Below are positions 36,101 to 51,100 of a stretch of 64,000 nt of DNA, in pieces (position 1 is the first letter of the stretch; each line of letters begins with the position of its first letter). The notes beneath the pieces are model-generated. The model was not told where the DNA came from. It saw only the letters and a list, made by a program, of their open reading frames with translations, and searched no databases. Source of the DNA: Culex pipiens pallens (lineage: Eukaryota > Arthropoda > Insecta > Diptera > Culicidae); NCBI RefSeq assembly GCF_016801865.2, contig NC_068939.1, forward strand, positions 178,280,792 to 178,344,791. The letters run 5' to 3'. The position numbers and the translations under genes were made by a program.

Positions 36101-39100
36101 AAGAACGTGATTCAAATTAATAATACAAACCCACTCGTGAACAGCAACTCAAAACTCAACATCCAATAAATGTTAATTGAAGTCTAAAATTTTAAACTAA
36201 AATTTCAGGACTTTAATTATAAGCTTAAATTTATTTTGGAAATAATTGGTCCAATTGTAAAAAAAATGGAATTTGAAATTTGAAGAATTATTTTTTCCTG
36301 ATAAAACCACAAAATGATTTTTTTTAAAAGATTTTCTAAATTACAGTCATGCCTCGATTTAGCGCCGCATATGGGGGATGCAAAACCGAGGCGTGCATAA
36401 CTGAAGCACAGAGCTTTTGGGATTTTGACTATATGGGAGACATTGGCTATAACCGAATGAAAAATCATGCAAACATCAAAAAAGTGTTTTGAATTCGGGA
36501 TGATGGCAGCTATCCATTGTAATTATAGCTACATGATAATTTTAACCAAAATATAAGTATTTTTCGTGTATTTTGAAAGTGCAATTTTTTACTCTAAAAA
36601 CCCAAAAATATTTTTTGTTACAATATGGGTATGAAATGGTCGTTTTTTTGTCAAACATTTCAAATGTGTTACAATTTTTTTGAAAATATTGTAAATTTTC
36701 ACAAAACTACTTAAATTTAGTGTTTTTGAAAAAATACTCAACATTTGATTTTTTTTTTTTGCAATATTGATATCAAGTGATTGTTATTTTTCTAAAAAAA
36801 TTCGAATGAAATATAACCATTTTTTGAATATACTCAATATTTTCACAAAACTACACATTTTCGAAAAAATACTCAAAACTTCAGTATTTTGCAATATGGG
36901 AATCAAATCATCGGGACTTTTTCATACATTTGGAATGTAATAACGACATTTTTTTAAATTATGAAAATTTTGACGAAACTACGTATTTTCGAAAAAAATA
37001 CTCGTAATTTTATTTCTTTGCAAAATTGGTTTCAAATGATTGGAATTTTTTCGTACATTTCGAATGTGGTAACATCATTTTTTGAATACACTCAATGATT
37101 TTACAAAACTACGTGTTTCCAAAAATATACTCAAAACTTTAGTATTTTGCAATATGGTAATCAAATAATCGGGACTTTATCATACATTTGGAATGTTAAA
37201 ACAGCATTTCAAAAAAATCATAATTTTCATAAAACTACGTATTTTCGAAAAAAAACTCAAAATTTCAGATTTTCGCAATACGGGAATAAAATGATCGGAT
37301 TTTTTCATACATTTCGAATGTAATAACAACCTTTTATAAAAATACTCTAAATTTTCACAAAACTACGTATTTTCGAAAATAAGCACCCCAAATTTCATCG
37401 GAATTTTTCAAACATTTCAAATGCAATAATTGTTTTTAAAGCAAACGTAGTTTTGTAAAAATATTGAGTATTTTCAAAACAAAATGTTATAGCTTTCGAA
37501 ATTTATAACAATATCTCGATCATTTGATACCCATATTGGGAAAAACGGAAATTTTGAGCATTTTTTCGAAAATGCGAAGTTTTGTGAAAAATTTGAGAAT
37601 TTAAAAAAAAAGTTACAACTTTCGAAATGAATGAAATAATCCCAATTATTTAATAGCCATATTGAAAAAAACTGAAACGCTGAGTATTTTAAAGAATAAC
37701 AGAAGTTTTGTGAAAAATTTGTGCATTTTCAAAAAAAAAATCTATAGCTTTAAAATTTTTTGAAATATCTCGATCATTTGATACCCATATTGTGTAAAAA
37801 TGGAATTTTGAGCAATTTTTCAAAAATACATGGTTTTGAGAATAATTTGAGTATTTATAAATAATTGTTACAATTTTCGAAATGCATGAAAAACTTCCGT
37901 TCGTTTTATTGTAAAAAACTGAAATTTTGAGAGTTATTTTTCGAAAACATGTAGTTTTGTGAAAATTTTGCATAGAAAAAAATCAATTCTCGTAATCGTG
38001 AGAACCACGAAGGAATTTTTTCATGAATATGGTGCATTTGCACCATAAATACTATATGATACTATATTTCAAATGTATATTTTAAAAACTACTACACGAT
38101 TTTGTAAATTGTGACGAGTTTAGACAAAATTAATTATTTTTACAAACATTAAAGCCGAAAATTTGGACTAGTTTTTGAAAAGGGCACAAAACAGTCGCAA
38201 TAAATGCATTTTTTGGTACCCTTAAACCCTTAAACAAAATTGGTTCTTTCATCAAATTATAGCAATCCAAAATCAGTATTTTTGAATTTTCGATTTTTTT
38301 AAAGGTATTTTAGGGCCCTTACAAGGTGCGCTAAAATTTATATTATTTTAAGAAAAAAGCAAAAAAAACTTGAAGGTTTCTCTTTAAAACAAAAAAATTA
38401 ATAGTTTCCGAAAAAATCTTAGCAATCATAAATCCGATCAACAAGGTCTGATATTTTAAGTTTCAAGATTTGTTTTAAGCGCTTTGTCCTATTTTTTAGG
38501 AGAGCTATTCTTTCATGAAGCATTTTTAAATTTGGAATTCTTATCGAAAACTGAACCTTTAAATGCCTTAAATTTCGATTTTATCACAATTAAAAAAAAT
38601 CACGTGTACCAGATTTTCACCATTATAAACTCAAGCGTAAAAACTATCTTTTGAGTAGCCTAAGACATGTAAAAAAAACAAGAAAAAATCAATGGTAAAT
38701 CAAGACACATATTTTTGAATATTTACATGCCTTTTTTGTATGAACAGCTTGCAAAGCCTGGTATGAAAGGGATTAAGCAAAATTTCTTCTTTTGACACAG
38801 ACAAAGATTCATTTTAAAAAAATAGAAAAATGCGAAATTGTAGCGAAACATCGGAATGACTTTTATGAAATGTTGATCAAGGAGCCAAAACATAAATCTT
38901 CTAATTATGGAAATTGCACGAGAAAAAGTTTTTATTAAGTTTAGCAATCAACTTCCTTTTTTGATTTCCATGGAAAAGCAAATAATAGTAAAAATATACA
39001 AATAAATAAATTAGCACATTCTATTGTACACAGTATTTCTAACGATTAAAATATTCATCAACGTGTAAATTTATTTTTAAAAGATTTTAATGGTTTAGAA

Positions 39101-42100
39101 AAATCCAGTTTTGCTGCTTTTTGGAACCCCAGTTGCTTAAAAACAACAGTTCAAATTTAATTCGCAATAACTGTAAAAATAATCAAAAACATAAGCGAAA
39201 TGCCCACTGTATGCCTCATTGAACCCCACCCACAACAAACCCTTAAAGCTAATGAATTTCAATAAAACTTTCCATCCCATCCACCGCGGTTGAAGTAATT
39301 ATATTCCGTTCAATCCAACCTCCACCCACGCTCAACTGCAAGCTTTAAACCGGGGTGGGGCGCTCCCGCAAGCATCGATGCGAAAGCTTGAAAAGGAATA
39401 CTCAAATAAATTACCATGATTGGCACTTTTTTGCACGCGGACTCCCCAGCTCGTCTTGCTTCGAGCACTCTTTTCGGGAAAAAGGGGTAATTCTGTCTAC
39501 GACTTTCCATTCCATTTTGGGAAAAAACAGAAAAAAGAGTGCAGAATGTAAATCAAACGACCAACGACTCTGACGCCGGCGTTTGATCTTAAATCGTGCG
39601 TTTTTACGATTTTCACTTCCGATAACCCTTGAATGGGCGGGGTCTTCCGAGAATTTCCAAAACGCTACCTTGTTTGAGCAGTCAAAGGTTGTTCGCGCGC
39701 ACAGGGGAAAATTTTATCCCACTTTTCAGAGCCAAAAACGGCACGCTTTTCTCGCCATTCGAAAGCTTTGAAAGAAGAAGCGCCCGCATCGAAATTAGTT
39801 GCAAAATGCGAGCGAAGATTAATTGCAAACCAATCCACTCAGAGAGAAAAAAAAGTACCAACACCCACAGCAGCGCTTTGATGCTGTGAATTTTGCCGAA
39901 GGGGTTGGGGTGGTGGTTGGTGGAAAGCGCTGCCGGGTTATCTGGTTTTCTTTTCAGAGTGTACCGAGAACAGAGTTGAACTGAGAAGATTTTCGAGGGA
40001 AAATTACTGAACTTAAAGTTTGTTGGAGCGTTAATCATGTTTATGGTGCGGGAGTTTTGTAAATAGTTTGAATACAAATTAGTGCAGTTTGTGCAGCCTT
40101 GCGTTTATTTCAGTAGGTTGGTAGAAACGTTTGTGGTGCAGGTTTCATGTGCAACAGTATATTATAATAATAGAACCTAAAGCTAAAATATTAAAATTGT
40201 AATTACAACTGCTATTGTTACTTATTTGAATAAGCAAAACAATAAAATAGGACGCACATTCAATAAAGAATTTTCTACAATGTATATTTTTATTTTGAAA
40301 AAAAATATAGCTATGGTAAGTCCTCTTATCGTTTAGAATTAAAAAAATGAAATTTTTTTATAAATGAATAAATTTGTTTCCTGACACAATAACCTTGATC
40401 TTTAAGATATTTTAAAATTCTGTTATCAGCCTTTGCCTGGGATGGGAAAATGGGAAAATGAAATGAAAATTATAGTTACAGTAAAAGAGATTGATCGATT
40501 TATTTTTTATGAAGCGAATGTAATAAACTTAAAACAGTTTACTAAACTAAAAAGGCTTTTGTCAAGGGTTTCCAACTAGACCCTGGCAAGTAATTGTTGA
40601 TTACCACAAAGGCAACACTGGAATTTCAGTTTTGCACATAGAAAAAAAATCATGGTAAAATTACATCTGGGAAGGGGTACATCTTTTATGTCAGAAAAAA
40701 TGTGTAATTTTACCTCTGAAAATGTGTAATGTTACCACTTTTCTGTTGTACTGTCGCTAATCACCTTTCTTTTGCGTCTAAGACAGCTAAAATTGGATGA
40801 AATTACGCGGAGATATGATTTTCTGAAAAAAATAGTTTTTGTGAAAAACTACGAAAATAACCATTTTTTGAACCACCCAAGAACGATGTAGGTCACCCTA
40901 ATGGCCGAACAAAAAAATACGAGTCTAATTATTTTGGCCAAGGAACGCCCAGAAAAATTTTGACTCAGACCGGAGAACTTTTTTTTCGGTTTAGGCTCTT
41001 TTTAAATGAAATAGCTGTATGATGCTATCGGCGATAACGAGCGATAACTAATATTTAATATATTTCTAAATTGATAATATAATAATATGTGGAATTTTCA
41101 AGCTTCATTTTAGTAGATAATATTGTAATTTCAAAGAATAAATACTTCAAAAAGTCCACAAAATATCGTACTAAGTACTCAATTTTTTTTAACTCACAAT
41201 ATAGGTATCAAGCGATTTGAAATTTTGCATGTATTTTAACTGCTTTATAGTTTTTTGAATGAAATAATAAAATTTCCACGACATACCGTATTTTCTCGAA
41301 AATACTTAACTTTTTGTAATTCGTAGCATGGGTATTACACGACTCGAAATTTTTCATGCATTTTCACTGTTTTAAAGATTTTTGAATGAAATTCTTAAAT
41401 TTTCACAAAATACCATATTTTCTCGAAAATACTCAATTTTTTATAAATCAAATTCATGCATTTTCACTGTTTCAAAGATTTTTGAATGAAATTCTCAAAT
41501 TTTCACAAAATACCATATTTTCTCGAAAATACTCATTTTTTATAATTCGCGATGGGTAATTCTCTACCAACTCACACGAAATCGGGAAAAGTTGCCCCGA
41601 CCCCTCTTCGATTTGCGTGAAACTTTGTCCTAAGGGGTAACTTTTGTCCCTGATCACGAATCCGAGGTCCGTTTTTTGATATCTCGTGACGGAGGGCCGG
41701 TACGACCCCTTCCATTTTTGAACATGCGAAAAAAGAGGTGTTTTTCAATAATTTGCAGCCTGAAACGGTGATGAGATAGAAATTTGGTGTCAAAGGGACT
41801 TTTATGTAAAATTAGACGCCCGATTTGATGGCATACTCAGAATTCCGAAAAAACGTATTTTTCATCGAAAAAAACACTAAAAAAGTTTTAAAAATTCTCC
41901 CATTTTCCGTTACTCGACTGTAAATTTTTTTGGAACATGTCATTTTATGGAAAATTTAATGTGCTTTACGAATCTACATTGACCCAGAAGGGTAATTTCT
42001 TCATTTAGAACAAAATTTTTCATTTTAAAATTTCGTGTTTTTTCTAACTTTGCAGGATTATTTTTAAGAGTATAATAATGTTCTACAAATAACAAAAATT

Positions 42101-45100
42101 TTGATATATAGACATAAGGGGTTTGCTTATAAACATCACGAGTTATCGCGATTTTACGAAAAAAAAAAGTTACTTTTTGCGCTTCTATTTGTTTCGTCGT
42201 CCGTGTCTGTCGCGGGTGACCATGAACGGCCATGATCGATGACGACCAACTTTTTCAAAAAAAAAAAAAAAATCGTAAAATCACGATAACTCGTGATGTT
42301 TATAAGCAAACCTCTTATATCTATATATCAATATATATCAAAAATTTTGTTCTAAATGAAAAAATGACCCTTCTGGGTCAATATAGATTCGAAAAGCACA
42401 TTAAATTTCCCATAAAATGACATGTTCTAAAAATTTTTACAGTCAAGCAACGGAAAATGAAAGAATTTTAAAAAAAAAATTTGTGTTTTTTTCGATGAAA
42501 AATACTTTTTTTCGGAATTTTGAGTACGCCATCAAATCGGGCGTCTAATTTTACATAAAAGTCCCTTTGACACCAAATTTCTATCTCATCACCGTTTCAG
42601 GCTGCAAATTATTGAAAAACACCTCATTTTTCGCATGCTCAAAAATGGAAGGGGTCGTACCGCCCCTCCGTCACGAGATATCAAAAAACGGACCTCGGAT
42701 TCGTAATCAAGGACAAAAGTTACCCCTTAGGACAAAGTTTCACGCAAATCGAAGAGGGGTCGAGGCAACTGCTGTGTGAGTTGGCGGAGAATTACCCATT
42801 GTTAAAATTGTAATTGCAACTGCTTTTCTTTTTATTTGAATAGCAAAGCAATAACACAAAATAAATTTACTTGGCGCTGGACGCCTAAAAATGAGCAGAA
42901 ACTTGCAACAGAGCCCACAAAAGACCCGGTCGTTAAAGTGGATTGCTTTGCATTTTTTTTTTTTTTTTTGCTATAAAATCGTTATTTACGTTGCTACCAT
43001 GAAAGCTCAGGCTTACGAGCTTTGAGCTGCCACCTATTGGAAATTTGAAGAATCATCTCAAAATGCAATGTGGTGATATATCCGGAATACCTCATCAACC
43101 GAATCTTTTGCAATGTTCTCCCTTTTTTTATTTTCAAAAATCTAGCATAACTTTAAAAATTCTTTACCCCAGAACGGACCAAATCGAGCTAACCCGGAAA
43201 AAATCCATTTAGCCATTTCTGAGATAATCGTGTGAAAAACATGTCTAATTATTTACACACATCCCCACAGGCATTTGCTCAGAAAATGACTTTGAGTCGA
43301 TATGTATACGTGAAGGTATATCTAGATCTAGCTAAGTCCTCTTAGAAGAAGATTTTATAGAATTAATAAAATGAGTTTTTTTTTCTATAAATTAATCAAT
43401 TGGTTTCCTGACACAATAACCTTGATTTTTAAGCTTTTTTAAAATTCTGTTAACAACCTTTTCCTGGGATGTGACAATGGGAAAATGAATTGAAAATTAT
43501 AGTTACAGTAAAAGAGTTTAATCGATTTATTTAATGTAATGAACTTAAAACAGTTTACTAAACTAAAAAGGCTTTTGTCAAGGGTTTCCAACTAGACCCT
43601 GGCAAGTAATTGTGGATTACCACAAAGGCAACACTGGAATTTCAGTTTTGCACAGAGAAAAAAAATCATGGTAGAATTACATCTGGGAAGGGGTACATCT
43701 TTTATGTCAGAAAAAATGTGTAATTTTACCTCTGAAAATGTGTAATGTTACCACTTTTTTGTTGTAATGTCGCTAATCACTTTTCTTTTGCGTCTAAGAC
43801 AGCTAAAATCGGATGAAATTACGCGGGGATATGATTTTTTGAAAAAAAAAAGTTTTTGTGAAAAATTACGAAAATAACCATTTTTTGAACCACCCTATGG
43901 TAAGTTTCAAAGTATAAATACTTCAAAAAAAAACCACAAAATATCGTATTTTTTGAAAGTACTAAATTTTTTATATCTCACAATATAGGTTTCAAACGAT
44001 TTGAAATTGTGCATGTATTTTAACTGTTTTATAATTTTTTGTATGAAATACTACCATTTCCACGAAATACCGTATTTTCTCGAAAATACTCAATTTTTTA
44101 TGATTCGCAATATGGGTATCAAACGACTCGAAATTTTTCATGCATTTTCACTGTTTTAAAGTTTTTTGAATGAAATTCTCAAATTTTCACAAAATACCAT
44201 GTTTTCTCAAAAATACTATTTTTTTCATAATTCGCAATATTGGTATCAAACAAATCGAAATTTTCATGCATTTGCACTGTTATAGAGTTTTTTGAATGAA
44301 ATACTAAAATTTTCACAAAATACCATATTTTCTCGAAAAAACTCATTTTTTATAATTCGCAGTATGGACATCAAACGTTTCGAAATTTCGCATGTATTTA
44401 AACTAATTTATTTTATTGGCAATATTTAAATTTTCACAAAATACATTTTTTTTCCAAAAATACACCAATTTTTATGATTTGCAATATGGGTATCAAACGA
44501 TTCAAAACTTTGCATGTTTTAAGAATTTTTGAATAAAATACTAAAATTTTCACAAAAAAAAAACATATTTTCTCGAAAAAACACAATTTTTTATAATTCG
44601 AAATATGGGCATCAAACGATTCGAAATTTGGTCTTGATTTTCACTGTTTAAGAGTTTTTTGAATGCAATCTAGATTACTTTTTCAAAACAACCCATGCGC
44701 CATGGGTTTCCTATGTACATAGGACCTTTTGAAAAAGTAAGCAAGCAATAATAAATTTGTCACAAAGTACCATATTTTCTCGAAAATATACATTTTTTAT
44801 AATTCGTAATACGGCTATCAAACGATTCGAAATTTTGCATGTATTTAAACTTCAAATTTTGAATGAAAGAGCAGGTAAAATTTGGCTGCGTTTGATACCC
44901 ATATTGCAAAAAAATGCATGCAAAATTTCAAATTGTTCGATACCCAGATTGCAAATAATATTTTTTTTGCATTTTCGAGAAAATATGGTATTCGTTCTTG
45001 AAAGAAATGCACCCATTCAATATTATTATTTGAAAAGCTGAGACAATTCCCAACACATTTCTTAATGAGCATAAAAAATCGGACAATAAGTTACTGAGAT

Positions 45101-48100
45101 ACAGCCTCACATAGAATTCGAAATAGTACCTAAAAAGTCCGTAATTTTCAATTGACGAAATCCGTTCTTCAATGTTGGAAAAATGTCCTCGGAATTTAAA
45201 TAAAAATATTTTTTAAGATTTTATTATTTGGTCTGAATTATGAGATTCGAAAAATCATCCATTCGACGACCTTTTCAAAAGAAAAGTTTGATTTTAGTTT
45301 TTCTCAGTGTTTTTTTTTTTCAATGCAGTCCAGACTCGATTATTCGATTATCTCGATTGTCCGAAGTTTGATTATCCGAAGGTTTATATGGGACTTCGGA
45401 TAATCAAATCACGAACAATTTTTGTTTTTGTTTTTTTTTCTTTTTCTCGTTTTAAACGTCAAATTCGAGTTCTGCGACCCCATTTTAGTCAAATTGCTTA
45501 TTAATCAATTTTTCAATATTTCGTCACCGATATATTGGCCGCCATCTTGGATTTAAAAAATGTAAATCACTTTAGCATTTTCGTAATCGAAGTTTCGATT
45601 ATCCAAAGTGAAATTTTTCCGAGGCCTTCGGAGAATCGAATCTGGACTGTATATAGTTTAGAAAATTATGTATTGATTCGTTTTAAAAACAATGAAGATT
45701 GGAGATTCCTGTGTAGAAACTCAAATATAAGTGTCTCCCAAAAAGTGATCGTTTTTCAAATTCCAGAAACTAATGGTTCGACTTTCAATTTCAAAAAACT
45801 TATAAGATAAATTTTCTGATCTCCTTGAAAAAAAGGTGTGAACTATTTTTTTTTCGTTAAATTACTTATTCCACAAAAATAGTGGTAAAATTACATCGAG
45901 AAAGAGATAGTTTTTAATCATCAAACTTTTCATAATTATAAGTTGAGTGATACACATTACCATAATTAACCTTTTTTTTGGTTGAGATCAGCTTGTTCAT
46001 CCTATTTACTGTGAGTTGTAATAAAAATGTCGTTTTCTCGTGCACATTCTGTTATTTTATGTCATATTAAAACCTTAAAACTCCGACCCTGTCCTTCGCT
46101 TCCGTAGTCTAAACAAACGCACCCACGTCGACCTCGAACTCTTTCCCTTCCCGGGGCTGGGATTCATGGCGGTGATGGTGGCACCATCCTTAAGCCCATC
46201 GAATGACAGAAGCCAAGTGAAGCTCGATTTCGCTAAAAGCCCTGCGCCAAAAAGGAAAAGTGTGCAGAAAAAAAAGTATCAGGAAAATGGCAGCAGCAGC
46301 TTCGACGACGACGACGAAATTGATTACTATCGTGACTTTGCAATTACGGTGTCTGTGCTGGGATGCTGCCTGCTGCTGCAGCCTGTTGGAGATCATCACC
46401 GAGCTTCGGAGGCACGTTCGGCGATGAAAGCGCTTTCCCCGGGCCCGGATGATGATAAAGCCTTTGTTAGCCAAAGTGATTTCGCTGATCCGCAATGGAT
46501 TGGAGAGTGACTTTCTGGTATTGAAAGCAAATTTACCGTCGGAAAGTGGAGGGAGGAGTTTTGTTTGGTATTTTGCTTGAAAAGTGACTGTGATCAATTG
46601 TAAGGAGATTATCGATAGAAAATTTTCAGTAGAAAAGCCTCCATTATTAACGATTAGGTTAAATATTAAAAAAATGATGTTCTCGATAACGTTCCCAGAA
46701 AGAAAAAAAAACGCAACAATTTGGCCTCCTGAGTTTGTTTGCAAAACAAACTTTTAATTAACGCCCCCTAGTGGCTTGTCAAAACGATTCATTCTGATAA
46801 CATCTAGCTATTTCCTTCTGGAAACCACCAAATTGTGGTCAAATTTTGTTGTTTTTCCGCCAATTTCCGACCACCAAAAAAAAAAAAAAAAACAAAAAGG
46901 TAAAAATTTCCTTGCCAATATTCACTCTGCTCTGACCATCGTCATCCATGACCGGTGATGCTGCCCAAGGGAACGGACGCCGCCCAGGCCCAGGCCAGGG
47001 TGCTGCTTGTACTACATTATTAACAAATTGTTTTAATTAAGAAGTCCATTTTTAATTAAATTACCTGTTCTCTGTTTTTCTCCCTCTCGGCGTTGGTGTT
47101 GGCGCAAATGTCGTGTAACGTAACGTCATCGCCGGAAACCACCTCTCCTTCATGCAACCCCCAGCGCACATTAATCATATCCGGGACGTAGCCGGTGTGG
47201 ACCACGTCGGGATCGGTGCCGGGTACGATGGCGTTAATCTGTAAGTATGAGTTGGATTTGATGCTAATAGACAAGGAAATATTTTAAAAAATAAAACAAA
47301 ACTTTACCCAAAGCCAAAAAATCCAGCCAGCAAATTAAATAAATTATAACATTTAAAATTAGCAGCATAGACTTTTTTTATAAAAGATATTGGCCCATTT
47401 CCATTTTTGCTATTTATACTTGAATTAAATTGAAGATTTATTATACATTAGCTACTGAACGTTAGTTAAAATATGTTATGTTAGTTAAATAGACAATTGT
47501 TGTTTTGCGTGAAATTTTGGCCCTTTTTCGATATCTCTAAATGGAAGGGCGGTTCGACCCTTTTAATTTTTGAACTTTCAAAGAAACGTGTTTTCAATAA
47601 TTTGCAGGAACTTTTATGTAAAAATAGACAACACATCTTATGGCGTACTCAAAATTAGCAAAACAAATTGTCTAAATTGGGAAGGTGTAATTTTGGAAGA
47701 TTGAATATGATGTTACCTCAATTTAGACTGAAAATGTGACATTACACCAGAAATGAGGTAAAATTATTCATTTTCTGAGGTAAAGTTACACTTTTTCAGG
47801 GGTAAAGTCACATATTTTTTCTGAAATAAAAGATGTACTCTTTCCCAGATGTAATATTACCATAATTTGTTTTATTGACAAGTTAAATGTAAATTTTTAG
47901 ATTTGCAATAACCAGCAAGTGTTCAGTTATAACAAAAAAATCATCTCATAATTTATTGTTTTTTTTGAGAATTTCAACAAGAGAACACAGAGGCAAGGGG
48001 GGATTTGCGATTGTCCAGGTCCCACAAAAAATGTTTTTTTTTTTTTTTGAACAATTTTCCACACAGTAATAAAAAATCATGATAATATTACATCTAGAAA

Positions 48101-51100
48101 GCCACATCTAATTTTACCACTCTTCAGGTGTAATGTCATTTTTCAGTCTGAATGGAAGTAAAATTACATCATAAAAGAGGTAATAATTAACCTTCCAAAA
48201 TTACAGCCTTAAAATTTACACAATTTTTGCTGTGCACATGAGTGGAGGGGAGACAAGACTAGAATTTCAAATAGTGTTCATGTGCTTTATCTAATTCTAT
48301 ACAATCTTTTTTTTATTTTAAAACATTTATTTGTAAAATTCATTCAGCCAATTCAGGGTTCAAAAATACGATAATTTTTTTTTGTCTTACCTGAATCACA
48401 TTCCATAGAGTTTGTTAAACTAAACTTCTATTAATTTAGAAAGTGTTTCAATAAATTAAAAAAAAACTAAACATAAATTTTAAATCTATCTTTCAAAACC
48501 CAAGAAAATTTCAAGGACCAGTTTTATTAAAAGTTTTTGTTCCTCATCAAATAAGTCGTCTAGTCGAGGTCAAGGGAAAGTGGGAATGAACTTAGTCTTT
48601 TCGTTAAATTCAAGATTTTTAAAAATAGTTTATTAACTCATTGTTCGTGTAACAAACTAACATAACCTGCTCTTAACAAATTTTTACACTATTTCCAAAA
48701 ATAAGCCTTGTATTTTTTTGCCTAATTTTACCTATGCTCTCACCAATCGTTATGGTTCTGATACTCTCAAATTGTAACTAATTGTTTTTAATGCAAGCCA
48801 TAAAGCTGCCTTTTCTGATTCGCTTTTCTCATCGAGATGCAATTGAATGATTTAAAAGTCTATATTTGTAATTGTAATTTTCTTTTTGATTTTTATTAAA
48901 AAAAAATAAGTGGAGGGAAGACAAAAATTTGATATTAAAGAGCATTAGTCTGAAGACTTAGAAAAAAATATTTCAAGTAAACATTACGCAAATGCCAGAA
49001 AGCTTGAAATAATTTTCTCATTGCAAACGTTTTGCAGAATTTTTGAAAGTTCTATTTCTTTGATTTAGCTAGGAGCTTTGATAAAGAAATTATCTGATAA
49101 AAGTACCTTTACTATAAACTATTTAATGGTTCATAACGCTTTTTATAGCTGTATTTCAATCCGCTATTTTGCATCATTGATTTAGTCATACAAGGCTCCA
49201 TAAATATTTGCAGCTTTTTATACCAAAATGGTACAAAAAATCTTTTTCTATTGGAGGGATTTTCTGATTGATTTGGTTTCTTCGGTAAAGCAAAGTATTG
49301 ATGATAATTTGAAAAAAGTTTAAAAGCCATTTCTTATTTTTGAATTATGTTTTTTCACCAAAAAGAAATCAATTTATCGAAAGTCTGCATTTTTCGTATT
49401 GTTGATTGCAACCTACCCCCATTTTTTCAATAAATTTTTGATTTTAAAAAAGCATTGAAAAGAAGAACTCTTAAAATTTTATGAAATTTATGGGTTGGAA
49501 GTTTTACTTGTTTTATGCGACATTGACAATGTTTTGAAAAATGTCATTTTTAGAGTTGGCTGTGTTTTTTAGTAACATTTCCTATATTTCAAGTAAAAAG
49601 AAGTATGCAGTATTTTTTGTAGTGTCCCAGACTATGGCTCTACGCATTTTTTTTTACAATTTAAATAATAATGGTGCCATTTTATAGCAGAAACTGTGGA
49701 AAACAAGCAAAAAATTGAAAAAGTTACTGTAAGAAAATAAAAAAGTTAGAAAGGCATAATGTAATGAATGGAGGTGGTAGAATAGGCCAAATACTACCAA
49801 AAACAAACATAAACTAAACAAAAAAACTAAAAATGAAGCAAGAAAAACATAAAACAAGAGAAGTAAAGCCTTTCGTGGAACAACAGTGCTCCTGAACACG
49901 GGAAAAATAAAAATATTCGAATAAAAAAATTGGGCAGTAGAGGGTTAAGCTCGTAGCTATCGAGTACACACCAAAATGTTGCCGCCGAGTTATGATTTTT
50001 TTTAAATATTGTGTTTATTGGAAAAATCTAGAGCAACATTGCAAAGGGCACATAAGCATTTTGGCAGCTGAAACTATTTTGCGAATTTTTAGGCAACAGA
50101 AACAGGTTTAACAAAACCAGGAGTGTTGGAAGGTAGCGGAGGAGGCCAGCTGTTGTTTAACCTTCTACTGCCCAATTTTTTGATCGAAAATTCTTATTTT
50201 TCCCGTGTTAAAGAGGTCATTTTGAGCATCTTTTTACGTTTTACGTAAAACTTTACTTATCTTCTTTATGAGTTTTCTTTTGGTATTTTTATTGTTTTTT
50301 TGTTGTTCACATTTTCTACTGTACAAAGATTCTATTGTCATTTAAATTGTAGAAAAATGCTTAGGGACATAGTCTGGGGCATTGCAAAAATTACTGCATA
50401 CTTATTTTTTTACAAAACATACAGGAAATGTTAGTGGAAAACACATCCAAAGTTGGCCCCAGAAAAAAAAATACATTTTTAAAAACATTGGCAAAGTTAC
50501 ATAAAACAAGTAAAACTTTTTTTTCCTTAATTTGATGAGTTGAAATTTTGTTGACTTTAGCTATTAATATAACATTAAATTTGTAATCAAAAAGCTCCTT
50601 ACAGAAATTTTGGTTGCTCTAGTTGCTGAAACCCGAGCAGACGGTAATAACTTGAGAATAACATTTTTTGATATTTGAAAATACTAATCTAATAACATTT
50701 TATGTTATTTATAACAAGATTTGTTATTCGTCGTTATGAATTTTTTGTTATTGGATCGTTATTGTAATGACATAATGATAACATTTTCAGTTATTTGTCG
50801 AACAAATCTTTGTTATTATTTTTTTGTTATTTTAACAACTAATCCGATCATCCCAATAACAGTTGGCGGTATTCTTCCATAACAATAAATGTTATTCCCA
50901 AGTTGTTTTGGCTTTCAATTAATATCAGACCAATAACAAATTTTGTTATGATAACATAAACTGTTATTCAAATCTTATGCAAAAATGGATTTTCCAAGAA
51001 GATTCCATAACACTTTTTGTTATTTTAACTGTGTTTGCTATTGAAATGACATGAATTTAGTTATTACCGTCTGATCGGGAATACAGCGGATAAAAGAAAA

